Shown: positions 24,149 through 32,190 of the stretch, piece by piece
How positions within the stretch are numbered: the first letter of the stretch is position 1
How the letters are laid out: every line of letters starts with the position of its first letter
From: Halocalculus aciditolerans
GTDB taxonomy: Archaea; Halobacteriota; Halobacteria; Halobacteriales; Halobacteriaceae
NCBI RefSeq assembly: GCF_014647475.1
Contig: NZ_BMPG01000003.1
Coordinates: 186,001-250,000 of the forward strand
Direction: 5' to 3'
DNA length: 64,000 bases
Notes under the pieces: generated by a model
Told to the model about the DNA's origin: nothing
The model's database searches: none
Seen by the model: the letters and a program-made list of their open reading frames with translations, nothing else
Position numbers and translations under genes: made by a program

Positions 24149-24373
24149 ATGCCTCCCACGGAACGCGTCCTCGACGTCCGCGAGCACGACGGCGACCCGT
24201 TCGAAACGATCACCGACGCGCTCGACGACCTCTCCGACGGCGACTCGCTCCGCCTCGTCAACACCTTCGAACCGGTGCCGCTCTACGGCGTCCTCGAGTC
24301 GCGCGGGTTCACGCACGAGACGGAGCAGGTGGACGAGGACGAGTGGCACGTGCGTATCGAGCCCGCGGAGTGA
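24149..24373 (+). CDS. DUF2249-domain protein, 74 aa (second of three)
   Basis: MPPTERVLDVREHDGDPFETITDALDDLSDGDSLRLVNTFEPVPLYGVLESRGFTHETEQ is a minimal DUF2249 domain with the marker 'F.PvPL...L...G'. It is divergent from norB and shares operator E with it. No catalytic motif is evident. The third DUF2249 gene follows 54 bp downstream with its own operator F, so the two are not simply co-transcribed. Confidence 0.86.
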   Translation: MPPTERVLDVREHDGDPFETITDALDDLSDGDSLRLVNTFEPVPLYGVLESRGFTHETEQVDEDEWHVRIEPAE

Positions 24374-24375
24374 GC

Positions 24376-24387
24376 CGAACCCGTTCG
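24376..24387. promoter_or_regulatory. NO-cluster operator F: CGAACCCGTTCG
   Basis: CCGAACCCGTTCGG has 6-bp arms; the centre is 46.5 bp before the third DUF2249 gene (24428). It begins 2 bp after the stop codon of the preceding gene. GGGCTACTT at about 24394-24402 is a TATA-position element like that beside operator B. Confidence 0.82.
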
Positions 24388-24427
24388 GGAGAAGGGCTAC
24401 TTCGGTGCCGGGCCGAGTACGACGCGC

Positions 24428-24661
24428 ATGAGTGAGACGACACTCGACGTCCGGGACGTCCCGCCGTCCGATCGCCACCCGAAGATCCACGACGCCTTCG
24501 AGGAGCTGGACGCCGGCGACGTCCTGACGATCGTCAACGACCACGAGCCGAAACCGCTCTTCTACGAGTTTCAGGCCGAAGTCGAGGCCTTCGACGCCGA
24601 CGGCTACGCCGTCGAGGAGCGCGGCCCGGGCGAGTTCGTCGCGCACTTCCCGAAGCAGTAG
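24428..24661 (+). CDS. DUF2249-domain protein, 77 aa (third of three)
   Basis: TTLDVRDVPPSDRHPKIHDAFEELDAGDVLTIVNDHEPKPLFYEFQAEVEAFDADGYAVEERGPGEFVAHFPKQ is a compact DUF2249 domain; 'V.DHEPKPLFYEFQAE' is its most typical segment. It is the closest of the three to the generic DUF2249 consensus. Promoter: operator F. Its function is unknown; the repeated association of the domain with NO genes suggests a role in handling metals or NO. Confidence 0.88.
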   Translation: MSETTLDVRDVPPSDRHPKIHDAFEELDAGDVLTIVNDHEPKPLFYEFQAEVEAFDADGYAVEERGPGEFVAHFPKQ

Positions 24662-25616
24662 CCGCCCCGAACCCGCCCGTTCTTCTCGTCCGCGACAGCG
24701 ACGCGGAGCGTCGCGTCAGCGCTCCAGGACCGCGTCGAGGACCTCGCGCTGTGCCGCCGCGAGGTGCTCGCGTTCGAACTGTTCGGCGTCCTCTCCCGCG
24801 TCGTTCTGCGAGTTAGGCCGTGTCGTGGTCGGTCGACGGCCCGTGGTTCACGCGCCGCACGCTTCCCTGGCGTCGAAAAACTCCCGAGAGCCATCTAGCC
24901 TCCTTGACCAACAATGACGGTCAACGCCGTCGAGTGTCGGTTAAGTGCGGGCTAGGGGTTGGTGAGGCGTCCGACGCGCTTGACGCGGAATCGGTCGCGC
25001 TCCACCGCGTGCTTCGACGTCGAACGCCGTCGAGAGCGACCGCGTGTTCGTGAAGCGGTGGATTAGCTCCTCACGGACGGCGTCGCGGCTGACTGTCGTC
25101 TCGTCCCAGCCGACCCGAGTATCGAAGGAGCGCTTCCGAAACCGTCCAGGGCGTCCGTCGACAGAGAAGAGCTGCGTGCGCTTTTCCCCAACTGTGGCCG
25201 GCACCGACCGGTTCGTTCCGAAGTTTGCTGAGCACGCATTCGACGAACCGATTGGTCGTGGGCATGTCCTGCTCGTTCGCGATCGAGAGTCCGAGCGTCG
25301 TCCACGGTGTCGATTCTTCGTCGCCGGATGGGGCTTCTCAGAGGCCTGGCTGCTGCTCGTAGTCGGAAGCCATGCCTTCTCACAGGGCGGTATTTGTGCG
25401 CCCCGCTACATCTGCCCGGGGCTATACGCTGTCGTAACGCAATAGACAGCTCTTGAGCTTCCGTGACATCGTCATGGGGAGCTCCGTTAGCGTCTGGGAT
25501 TCTCTACTGATTAAGTAGGCGTGCTCTCGTCACGGATCCTGCCGTGGAACGGCCGGTGAATGAGTGTGCGAGCTAGTCAGTCAGTTGTCTGATCGATGAC
25601 CCGCCTGATGTACACC
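24662..25616. other. Long gene-poor region with decayed coding fragments
   Basis: About 950 bp with no intact gene. At 24716-24811, minus strand, a frame ends QFEREHLAAAQREVLDAVLER before a stop and looks like the 3' end of a lost gene. At 24941-25204, minus strand, FDTRVGWDETTVSRDAVREE and ELIHRFTNTRSLSTAFDVE read like real protein but belong to no family I recognise. From 25400 on, the sequence is of mixed composition without signals. The stretch marks the right boundary of the NO cluster. Confidence 0.45.
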
Positions 25617-25826
25617 TCACCCATCGTTCGCCGCCAACAGTAGTGCAACGCCAGTAACTGATACTGACACCCCGAGAAGAATGAGACCGAGGTATCCCAC
25701 CGCTATCGACCCGATATCCTGAATAGCCGCATGGTACTGGTTGGTCGTGTGCGAGAACAGCAACAGGGTACCTACGATACTAATGAGGAGACCTATTGCG
25801 TTCGTCCACAGTCCTAACTTTGACAT
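25617..25826 (-). CDS. Small membrane protein, 69 aa
   Basis: MSKLGLWTNAIGLLISIVGTLLLF and a second hydrophobic segment VGYLGLILLGVSVSVTGVALLL flank a short polar loop. No family is recognised. The ATG at 25826 was preferred to the upstream in-frame one because the hydrophobic segment follows it directly. AT content is higher than in flanking core genes, in line with an accessory region. Confidence 0.58.
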   Translation of the reverse strand: MSKLGLWTNAIGLLISIVGTLLLFSHTTNQYHAAIQDIGSIAVGYLGLILLGVSVSVTGVALLLAANDG

Positions 25827-25964
25827 GTGATTATCACGCTTACTCGAAACCAGAATACTGTAGAACGACGTAATTATCTTCTGTCTCTCCAGTCTGTTGC
25901 CTGGGAGAGACACCGGCATCTTCTGAGGGTCATTATTCGGCTCTGCTGCATCACCCTCTGCTCT

Positions 25965-26207
25965 TCACACGTCGTTTCGGAAACGCTCAAGGATTCTGAC
26001 ACCGACGAGACCGTAGACGAGTCCAAAGAGACCGAGGTAAAGCCCTGCGTAGAGGGCCCAGGATTCACCCATTATATCCGATTCTATTATTCTACATCCT
26101 CCATAAAGCACGAGGAGGATCGCGAACGGCTCCACGAGGAGGGCTTTCTGCAGGGACGTAATATCTGTACGTGTGTCTGTATGAGAATAAATATTCGATG
26201 CAGGCAC
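25965..26207 (-). CDS. Small membrane protein, 80 aa
   Basis: After a polar start of about 25 residues (MPASNIYSHTDTRTDITSLQK), two hydrophobic segments follow: FAILLVLYGGCRIIES and WALYAGLYLGLFGLVYGLVGVRILERF. No family is recognised. It lies 140 bp upstream of the similarly sized membrane gene at 25617 and may be related to it by function, but no sequence similarity is obvious. Confidence 0.52.
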   Translation of the reverse strand: MPASNIYSHTDTRTDITSLQKALLVEPFAILLVLYGGCRIIESDIMGESWALYAGLYLGLFGLVYGLVGVRILERFRNDV

Positions 26208-26556
26208 GGTCTAGTTAAGCCGAAACTATCTGCTTCGACCGATTGCGGTGCTCGGTGAGCATCAACGATCACTGCGGGCAGTGATTCGATAGTTCGCCGG
26301 CGGGAGAGGCCGTCGCTTGAGCGGCTCACGAACGCTTTCGGTGGAAGCACGATACCTCTAATGGGAGCGGCTCACTCGGTCGCACCCGCTTCACTAGACA
26401 GCGTCGGTAGTCTAATAACGTCCGTATCCTATCACGGTCCGTTCATTTGGAAGTCCTGTCTCACGCTTTATCCTGCCTAGGGTCGTGCGATCAACGAACT
26501 GCCTCCCCAAGTTTAACAGCAGTAACTGACACAATTGGGTCATAGGTCCTCGCCCA
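26208..26556. other. Intergenic region upstream of the CPBP gene
   Basis: About 350 bp of mixed composition. The minus strand from about 26540 to 26412 reads MTQLCQLLLLNLGRQFVDRT and then GRIKRETGLPNERTV, which has the look of a protein fragment but no family assignment. No clear promoter or repeat is seen. Confidence 0.35.
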
Positions 26557-27546
26557 ATGCCCACGAAACTCCGGAACGAGAACGGCCGATTGTGGCCGCC
26601 ACTCCGAGTGGTGTGGAACGACGACGAACGCCGGCCTCGAGCACCCATACGCCTTATCACGGGAATCATAGTGGTGCTCACCTTCGCCAACACTGGTCGG
26701 ACCATCCGCCCCTCAGTTCTCGCCGGAAACGGCCCGGTTACCGAGGTCGTGAACACCTCGATTCGTGGGGTTCCTCAAGTAGCGGGAATCGTCCTCGGTG
26801 TATCGCTTGTTGCGATGGTACTTGACCGGCGGGTACTCTCCGATTTGGGTCCCTCTTCCGACCGTGGTGTGTGGCGTCCGTTCGTAGGGGGGTTCGCACT
26901 CGGAGTGGGGATCACGGTTCTTAGCATTGCTGTCGGAGTACTTGTGGGATTTTACGAGATAGACGGCATCAAGATGGCTAGTGGGCCTGCTGTTTGGCTC
27001 CTTCTCGTATTTGGTACTGCTGTTTCGCAACTTCTCATCGTCGCCGCAGAAGAATTCTTCGTCCGAGGATACGTCATTACGAACGTCCTCGAAGGACTGG
27101 AGGGGGTTTCAGCTATCCCACGGAGTGTGGCCGCTAGCGTCGCTGTGCTGATTGCGTCGGTATTCTTTTACCTCACTCACTCCGCCCGTGGGGAAGTATT
27201 TGGCCTCATGGCCGGTGGGCTGGCTGTGCTCCTCGGCGTTGCATACGTCTTTAGTGGCGATCTCGCGATTCCGATCGGTATTCACTTCGGCGTGAACTTT
27301 GCCGGAATGATTGGCGGGTCAGCCCCGCAGCGGGCGACGCTCGTTCAACTGATGTCACGCACAACGGTCGCGGAGTCGCTCGTCCTCCCGAGTGAGGCAG
27401 TTCTCATTCGGGTTGCCGGGGCAGCTATCGGTATCGGTCTGTTCTTCTGGTGGTCCTACTCAGTGAACGGCCAGCTCCGCGTTGTTTCGGACATCGCTCG
27501 CCCGACGCTTCGCTGGAATCGTAATACTGGCCCTAAGGCTGAGTAG
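26557..27546 (+). CDS. CPBP-family intramembrane metalloprotease, 329 aa
   Basis: The defining EExxxR motif is Glu165-Glu166-x-x-x-Arg170 in IVAAEEFFVRGY; the second motif FFYLTHSA holds His208, and GIHFGVNF the C-terminal His. About eight hydrophobic segments surround them. CPBP (CAAX-like, Abi/Rce1) proteins cleave substrates in the membrane, act on prenylated proteins or, in bacteria, process bacteriocin peptides. The start at 26557 follows no strong promoter; an ATG-proximal alternative is not evident. Composition is somewhat AT-rich compared with core genes, so the gene may be accessory. Confidence 0.85.
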   Translation: MPTKLRNENGRLWPPLRVVWNDDERRPRAPIRLITGIIVVLTFANTGRTIRPSVLAGNGPVTEVVNTSIRGVPQVAGIVLGVSLVAMVLDRRVLSDLGPSSDRGVWRPFVGGFALGVGITVLSIAVGVLVGFYEIDGIKMASGPAVWLLLVFGTAVSQLLIVAAEEFFVRGYVITNVLEGLEGVSAIPRSVAASVAVLIASVFFYLTHSARGEVFGLMAGGLAVLLGVAYVFSGDLAIPIGIHFGVNFAGMIGGSAPQRATLVQLMSRTTVAESLVLPSEAVLIRVAGAAIGIGLFFWWSYSVNGQLRVVSDIARPTLRWNRNTGPKAE

Positions 27547-27697
27547 TCTCGTGAGGACCTTGTCTGACAGTCGGTGTCGAGACAGTTTCATTCAGAGGTA
27601 GTGCTGAAATTCCTGTTTAGTACGTAGCCCATACCTGACGCGTTGACCACCGACTGCGACGGCGTGGGATTGTTTCTCTGACGCCTCTAGGAGTTAC
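27547..27697. other. Convergent intergenic spacer
   Basis: About 150 bp between the CPBP gene and the glycosyltransferase remnant. No gene is visible. Confidence 0.35.
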
Positions 27698-28675
27698 TTA
27701 CCGCCGACCTTCGTCGGCACTCGAAACGTCTCCGGCGGGTTGCGTCACCGTGACCGTTCCCATCGAGTGGATAACGGCGATAACCGGCGACAGCGGGACG
27801 ACGACCGGGGTGACGATGGCGAGAGCGCCCACGCGTAGTTTCGCACCCGAGTCAGCGGTTCGTACCGCCGGGAGAGCATCTTCGACGCCTGGACGTCCCC
27901 CGCCGCCCAGCGACGGCGCTGCTGGAGGATCTCGTCCAGCGGCGGCGGAGCTTCGTCCCCGCAGACCGCGTCCGAGAGCGCGAACGTCACGTCGGTCTCC
28001 TGGAAGGCCGCCCAGACGAACGCGGTGTCCTCGACGGGCGTCTCCCGATCCCACGTCGTCTGCTCCTCGACCTCCGTTCGAACCGCGATGCCGCCACCCC
28101 ACGCGAAGAGGGGGATCGAGAGTCGCGCGAACGCGCGCTGCTCGAACTGGACGCCCATTCGGTAGGTGTCCGCCAGACAGCTCAGACTCGACGACGCTGT
28201 CCTCGTCGAGGCAGCGCACGAACTCCTCCTCACAGGTCAGCGCCTGCCGCGCCCACTCCTGAGCGCGGCCCCTCCGGACGGCACGACGGGAGAACCCCTC
28301 CGGGACGACGTGAACGCTGGCCCCAGAGACGGCGATGGGCGACTCCGCGATCACGTGCACGTCGTCGAGCCCCTCCGGGAGGGAGTCGACAGTGTCCCGG
28401 ACGACGTCGTCGGCGTCGACGGTCATGATACCGACCCGGATCTCGTCGAGGCCGTACTCGGTGGACGGCGTCTCGTAGCCCGCCCCCGTGACGGTCGTGG
28501 GGACGAGCCAACTGAGCGCGGTCGCCCCGAAGAGGAGCGTTACGCCTCAGAGCGCGAACCCGAGTAGCGACGCGAGCCCACCGGCGTCGACGATGGACGG
28601 TGCGAACACCGCCGCAACGCCACCGATGAGGAGTGCGACCGTGACTGCGAGTAAGGCGATTCGTTCGGTGTTCAT
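27698..28675 (-). pseudogene. Family 2 glycosyltransferase, broken by an in-frame stop and frameshifts
   Basis: The minus strand opens with MNTERIALLAVTVALLIGGV (a transmembrane segment), meets a TGA after GLASLLGFAL, then continues in frame as GVTLLFGATALSWLVPTTV and GIMTVDADDVVRDTVDSLPE. Near 28165 the frame shifts to LADTYRMGVQFEQRAFARL, FAWGGGIAVR and DEILQQRRRWAAGDVQ, the Q(Q/R)xxRW motif of processive GT2 enzymes; another shift restores PVVVPLSPVIAVIHSMG at the end. The intact parent would be a membrane-bound polysaccharide glycosyltransferase. Confidence 0.8.
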
Positions 28676-28723
28676 CGCACATTTGAATCATAGGAGTTCT
28701 CCGGGCTCGCCTGTTTATTTGAA

Positions 28724-29671
28724 ATGTGGGACGGGGAGGGAGGCCGGTGGAATGAAGACTCTTGGTATGGATCTCTTCCCAAGATGGTCACAGGGCTCTA
28801 TGGCGCACTGGCAGCCTCAGCTAGTGTGTTCATCGGTATTCTCACTGCTCTTCTCACCAGCAAACTCACGAGCCTCAGCTCGGAGCGGAATCGAATTGAC
28901 CGGCGTGTGCGAGCAATCGATGCCAGACTTCGAGGCCTGCGAGATAGGAAGGAGCGACTCAACGAAAAGCTCGAGAACATCGAGGAGATGTGGGAAGATC
29001 AGGAACAGCGAGAGAAAGCGGAGGAGCAGGTCGAGGATTTCATCGAGAACTATGTTGGCGACGAGTTTCAAGAAGACCCTGATGAAGTGGAACCGATGGA
29101 AGTCCACGGTGCGTTTGCAGATTTTCTGGGGGTAGATATCGCCGATCTAAATGACTTCCACACGGAACAACTACAAGAGCGATATGAAGACGTACTCAAC
29201 AAACTCCAGCCTACTGGCGGGCTGTTTCAGCCGGCGCAATTACCAGACGTTCCAGTAGATGCCGAAGTGCAAGCAGCATACGATCAAATAGACCACCAGT
29301 GGCAAATTCATAATCGAGAGCAATATAATCAGAACGAGCGGCAGTGGATTCAGACGAACACGGAGATCCGAGGACTCCGGAGGGAACGTCAGAAACTCGT
29401 AGACCGATTCAATGCCATTGATACAGCTCAACTATGGGGGACGCTCAGAGCAAGCGCCGTCGCGATTATTCTCACCGTCTTTGTCCCATTACTGATGTAC
29501 CTCCTTCGAGAAACGGAACTAACGTTCATCCCAGCCCCGGTGGCGGTAGAAGCAGTCCTCGTATTCGTTATCTGGGCACTGGGACTGGGATACGTCCTAT
29601 ACCACATCCGCGCCCAGATCTCGGATGAGGACTCAACTGAGGGACTCCCCGACGAACCTGACATTGGATAA
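28724..29671 (+). CDS. Coiled-coil membrane protein of unknown function, 315 aa
   Basis: A short N-terminal hydrophobic segment (LYGALAASASVFIGILTALLTS, about residues 25-46) is followed by a long charged coiled coil (SERNRIDRRVRAIDARLRGL through REKAEEQVEDFIENYV), a Gln/Asn-rich middle, a second coiled coil (IRGLRRERQKLVDRFNAID), and two C-terminal hydrophobic segments (SAVAIILTVFVPLLMYLL and AVEAVLVFVIWALGLGYVLY). GC content and codon use are unlike the core genome. No family is recognised; a start at MVTG (28784) is possible. Topology suggests a membrane-anchored scaffold. Confidence 0.75.
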   Translation: MWDGEGGRWNEDSWYGSLPKMVTGLYGALAASASVFIGILTALLTSKLTSLSSERNRIDRRVRAIDARLRGLRDRKERLNEKLENIEEMWEDQEQREKAEEQVEDFIENYVGDEFQEDPDEVEPMEVHGAFADFLGVDIADLNDFHTEQLQERYEDVLNKLQPTGGLFQPAQLPDVPVDAEVQAAYDQIDHQWQIHNREQYNQNERQWIQTNTEIRGLRRERQKLVDRFNAIDTAQLWGTLRASAVAIILTVFVPLLMYLLRETELTFIPAPVAVEAVLVFVIWALGLGYVLYHIRAQISDEDSTEGLPDEPDIG

Positions 29672-29775
29672 GGACTAATATCGGAGTAGAATGGACCAAT
29701 AGACTCCTCCTGAAGTAACTGGTCGGTTGAACCCGATCAGTCCTCTGTATATTCCCATTCACTGTCTCGTAATGA

Positions 29776-30030
29776 CTTCTCGATGCCAGTACGGAGACCG
29801 TGGACAGTTGGGAACGCGCCGACGAAGAACAGCACGAGACTAACAACGGCACCGACATCGCCGAGAAGGGATCCGAACTCGACGTCCCCTGCGCGCTCAC
29901 GTGGAGTTGCTACCGCGACGACGAACCCGCGTGCGGCACCTGCGACGCCTGCGCCTTCCGCCTCTAGGCCCTCCGGACCGTCGGCGTCCGCGACCCTATC
30001 GAGTACGCAGAGCGGCCCGACTACACCTAG
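29776..30030 (+). pseudogene. queC: 3' fragment of queC (7-cyano-7-deazaguanine synthase)
   Basis: One plus-strand frame reads IAEKGSELDVPCALTWSCYRDDEPACGTCDACAFRL, a stop, then ALRTVGVRDPIEYAERPDYT and a stop at 30030. The W-S-C-Y...C-x2-C-x2-C pattern is the zinc-binding C-terminus of QueC, and 'GV.DPIEY' is its usual ending. The N-terminal ATP-binding part (SGG motif) is missing and the internal TAG (29965-29967) breaks the rest. It overlaps the end of the beta-helix lipoprotein gene by 4 bp. In haloarchaea QueC feeds archaeosine synthesis, so a functional copy should exist elsewhere. Confidence 0.75.
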
Positions 30031-31298
30031 CTCTCCTCGCGTCGCGGACTCTCGCCCCCTCGATGCCCGACACCGTCGCCGTCGGGAACGTCCGCGGGAC
30101 ACGCGCCCGTCGGGTCGCCGTCCGTCTCCCCGTCGACATCGTTCCCGCAGACGTAGCGTTGGTCGGCCTGCGTCTGTCGCTCGACTGGATACGCGACCGC
30201 CGCGTCGTCGAACCCCGACAGTCGGTTCCCGTAGACCGCGTTGTCCGTCCCGCCGCGCCGCTCGATAGCCGACGGCTCCGCCGACTCGTCCTGCGCGTCC
30301 CGAGACTTGTAACTCCCGACTTCGACGCCGCGCCCCTTCCCGTTCCGCAGGTCGCACCACCGGACGGTCGCGTCGAAACTCTGGAACCGGACCGACGCGG
30401 CCGGCGTATCCTCCGTGTTCTGCGACCCGCCGCCGTCCGTACAGTATTCGACGAGGACGTCGCGCGTGCCGAGTTTCGTGTTCGCTAACTCTGAATGCCC
30501 GTACCCCTCGCTGTTGTCGATGTGGTGGACGTGGACGTCACTCGTCTCGTCGTACGCGGTCCACGGGTGCCAGTCGGTCCCGAGGTTGCTCGGTGACGTT
30601 CCGATGTAGACGAACTCGCCGTTGTGGCCGTGCTCGTCGGTGAGGAGATACTTCGTTCCCGCCGGACCGATGACGCGGAACGGCCCGACTTCGACGTGTT
30701 TGCTCCGCTCCACGCTCACGAGCGACTTCTGTGTGTTCCCGATTCGGTGCGGCGACACGACGACGTCTTCCAGATACGCGTCCGTGCTGACCGGCGGCCG
30801 TAGCTGCACGAGCTGGGCGCGGCTGTACGACTCGACGTCGTCGGGCGCGTCGGGGTTCTCCAGTCCGTCGATGGTGAGTCCCGTGACGTGGACGTGGCTG
30901 TGCCTGATGATGACGACGTTGTACGCTTCGGGGTCGCTCTTCAAGACGGCGTCCGGCGGCCCCGTAATCGTTATCGGCGCGTCCGGTTCGCCGCCGCGCG
31001 GCGGCTCGATTCGCTCGGCGTACTCTCCCGGTTTCACGTACACCGTGTCACCCGGTTCGGCTTCCGTGAGCGCGCGCTGAATCGACCGATACGGGGCCGC
31101 TTCCGTCCCGTCGTTCGCCACGGACCCGTCCGGCGAGACGAACACCGTGTTCGGGTTCGCCCGCGTCGTTTCCGCCGTCCCGCCCGTCGACGCCGGCGTC
31201 GACGTCGTTCCGTCGTCCGCCGTCTGTGACGCGCCGCTACAGCCTGCGACGAACCCCACTCCCGCCGCCGCGAGCGCCAGCGCTCTCCGTCGCCGCAT
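30027..31298 (-). CDS. Right-handed beta-helix lipoprotein (pectate-lyase-like), 423 aa
   Basis: The signal MRRRRALALAAAGVGFVAGC ends in a lipobox (VAGC), so the protein should be anchored on the outer face of the membrane. A Thr/Ser-rich linker leads to the domain opening NTVFVSPDGSVANDGTEAAPYRSIQRALTEA, the standard DUF1565/pectate-lyase-like start, followed by repeated short strands (VHVTGLTIDGLENPD, HVHHIDNSEGYG, DATVRWCDLRNG). Such proteins bind or cleave polysaccharides or serve as structural surface proteins. The alternative start at 31307 adds three residues. It is near a broken glycosyltransferase, which hints at a former surface-polysaccharide locus. Confidence 0.8.
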   Translation of the reverse strand: MRRRRALALAAAGVGFVAGCSGASQTADDGTTSTPASTGGTAETTRANPNTVFVSPDGSVANDGTEAAPYRSIQRALTEAEPGDTVYVKPGEYAERIEPPRGGEPDAPITITGPPDAVLKSDPEAYNVVIIRHSHVHVTGLTIDGLENPDAPDDVESYSRAQLVQLRPPVSTDAYLEDVVVSPHRIGNTQKSLVSVERSKHVEVGPFRVIGPAGTKYLLTDEHGHNGEFVYIGTSPSNLGTDWHPWTAYDETSDVHVHHIDNSEGYGHSELANTKLGTRDVLVEYCTDGGGSQNTEDTPAASVRFQSFDATVRWCDLRNGKGRGVEVGSYKSRDAQDESAEPSAIERRGGTDNAVYGNRLSGFDDAAVAYPVERQTQADQRYVCGNDVDGETDGDPTGACPADVPDGDGVGHRGGESPRREES

Positions 31299-31725
31299 GC
31301 ACGGCATCACTCTCCGACACACGCAAAAACGTTTGGCATGCTCTTACTAACCGCTGCGTAGGACGTCGGCGTCTTGCCTCGACCTCACTCTCACAACGTC
31401 TGGTTATCCGCGTCTAACTACGACTCAGCCGTCTGGTTCGAGCGATGTGGACGTTGAGCTATAGACGACCACCGTCTAGCAGGCAGACCGTCTACCCGTC
31501 GGCAACTCCGGCGTCGAACCTCGCTCTCCTCATACCGGTCGGCGTCGACGTCGGGGAAGCCGAATTCGCGTCCAGTCGGAGTCGTCTCGGGAGAACTCGC
31601 GAAAGGACCTCTAAGCGCACGTGTCTGCCTCAGACATCACATGTTTGGCTGACGGAACAATTAAATCGGAGGGCGATGAACTAGCGTGTAGACGCGGCGG
31701 ATCGGCTGAACGGGGTGCTCCAAAG
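31299..31725. other. Intergenic region, no gene recognised
   Basis: About 430 bp between divergent genes. AT content rises toward the right end (ACATGTTTGGCTGACGG, then AACAATTAAATCGG near 31656-31672), where the promoter of the 31726 gene probably lies. A short inverted pair, GACGACC ... near 31468 and GTCTAGCAGGCAGAC near 31473-31492, is visible, but no structured RNA can be claimed. Confidence 0.4.
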
Positions 31726-32190
31726 ATGGAACTCAAGATTCGGATCAAGCAAGCAGTCCCTCTCGCCATCCTCTATGAGGCCGACAACCACAAGATTAAG
31801 GGGAAGACCCGACTGCAGAAGCTCTCCTTCCTCGCGCAAAAAAGAATTGAGGAAGAAGAGGGAGACATCAGCCTCTACGAGTTTATCGGGCATAATCACG
31901 GCCCCTTCTCGAAAGAAGTTCTCGAAGACCTCGAAATGTACGAACGAAGAGGACTCGTCAAAATCGAGCGGGTTCCCACGTTTAGCGGAAACCATCGAGT
32001 TGACTATTCGCTTACTTCCGATGGTGTCGATGTCTTCGAAGACCTGCTCGAAGCAAACGATACTGCCGAGAGAATCGCGGAGGTCGCTAGCGGCGTTATC
32101 CGCGAGTACAACGGGCTCTCAATCCGCGGGCTGATGGACCACGTCTACGACGCCTATCCACAATTCAAGCAGAATAGCGTTCACTACTGA
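31726..32190 (+). CDS. Winged-helix-type protein of unknown function, 154 aa
   Basis: The protein is mostly helical: IKGKTRLQKLSFLAQKRIEE resembles the opening helix-turn-helix of proteins that include SocA/Panacea-like antitoxins and YwgA-type proteins, with 'KTRLQKLvFL' as the common element. YEFIGHNHGPFSKEVLEDLEMYERRGLVKI continues the winged-helix pattern, and NHRVDYSLTSDG reads as the wing. Similar proteins occur near phage-defence and toxin-antitoxin genes, but partners here are unclear. Its end overlaps by 7 bp the convergent gene at 32184. Low GC content suggests transfer. Confidence 0.72.
   Translation: MELKIRIKQAVPLAILYEADNHKIKGKTRLQKLSFLAQKRIEEEEGDISLYEFIGHNHGPFSKEVLEDLEMYERRGLVKIERVPTFSGNHRVDYSLTSDGVDVFEDLLEANDTAERIAEVASGVIREYNGLSIRGLMDHVYDAYPQFKQNSVHY

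Noticed and set aside
21654..24431. A 925-codon open frame on the plus strand opposite norB
   Set aside because: It is an antisense shadow caused by third-position GC bias; its product is nearly all Arg/Glu/Asp/Val and norB on the other strand has full family motifs.
24820..25445. Possible transposase remnant in the gene-poor region
   Set aside because: Fragments look protein-like but no DDE, HUH or tyrosine-recombinase motif and no terminal repeats were found.
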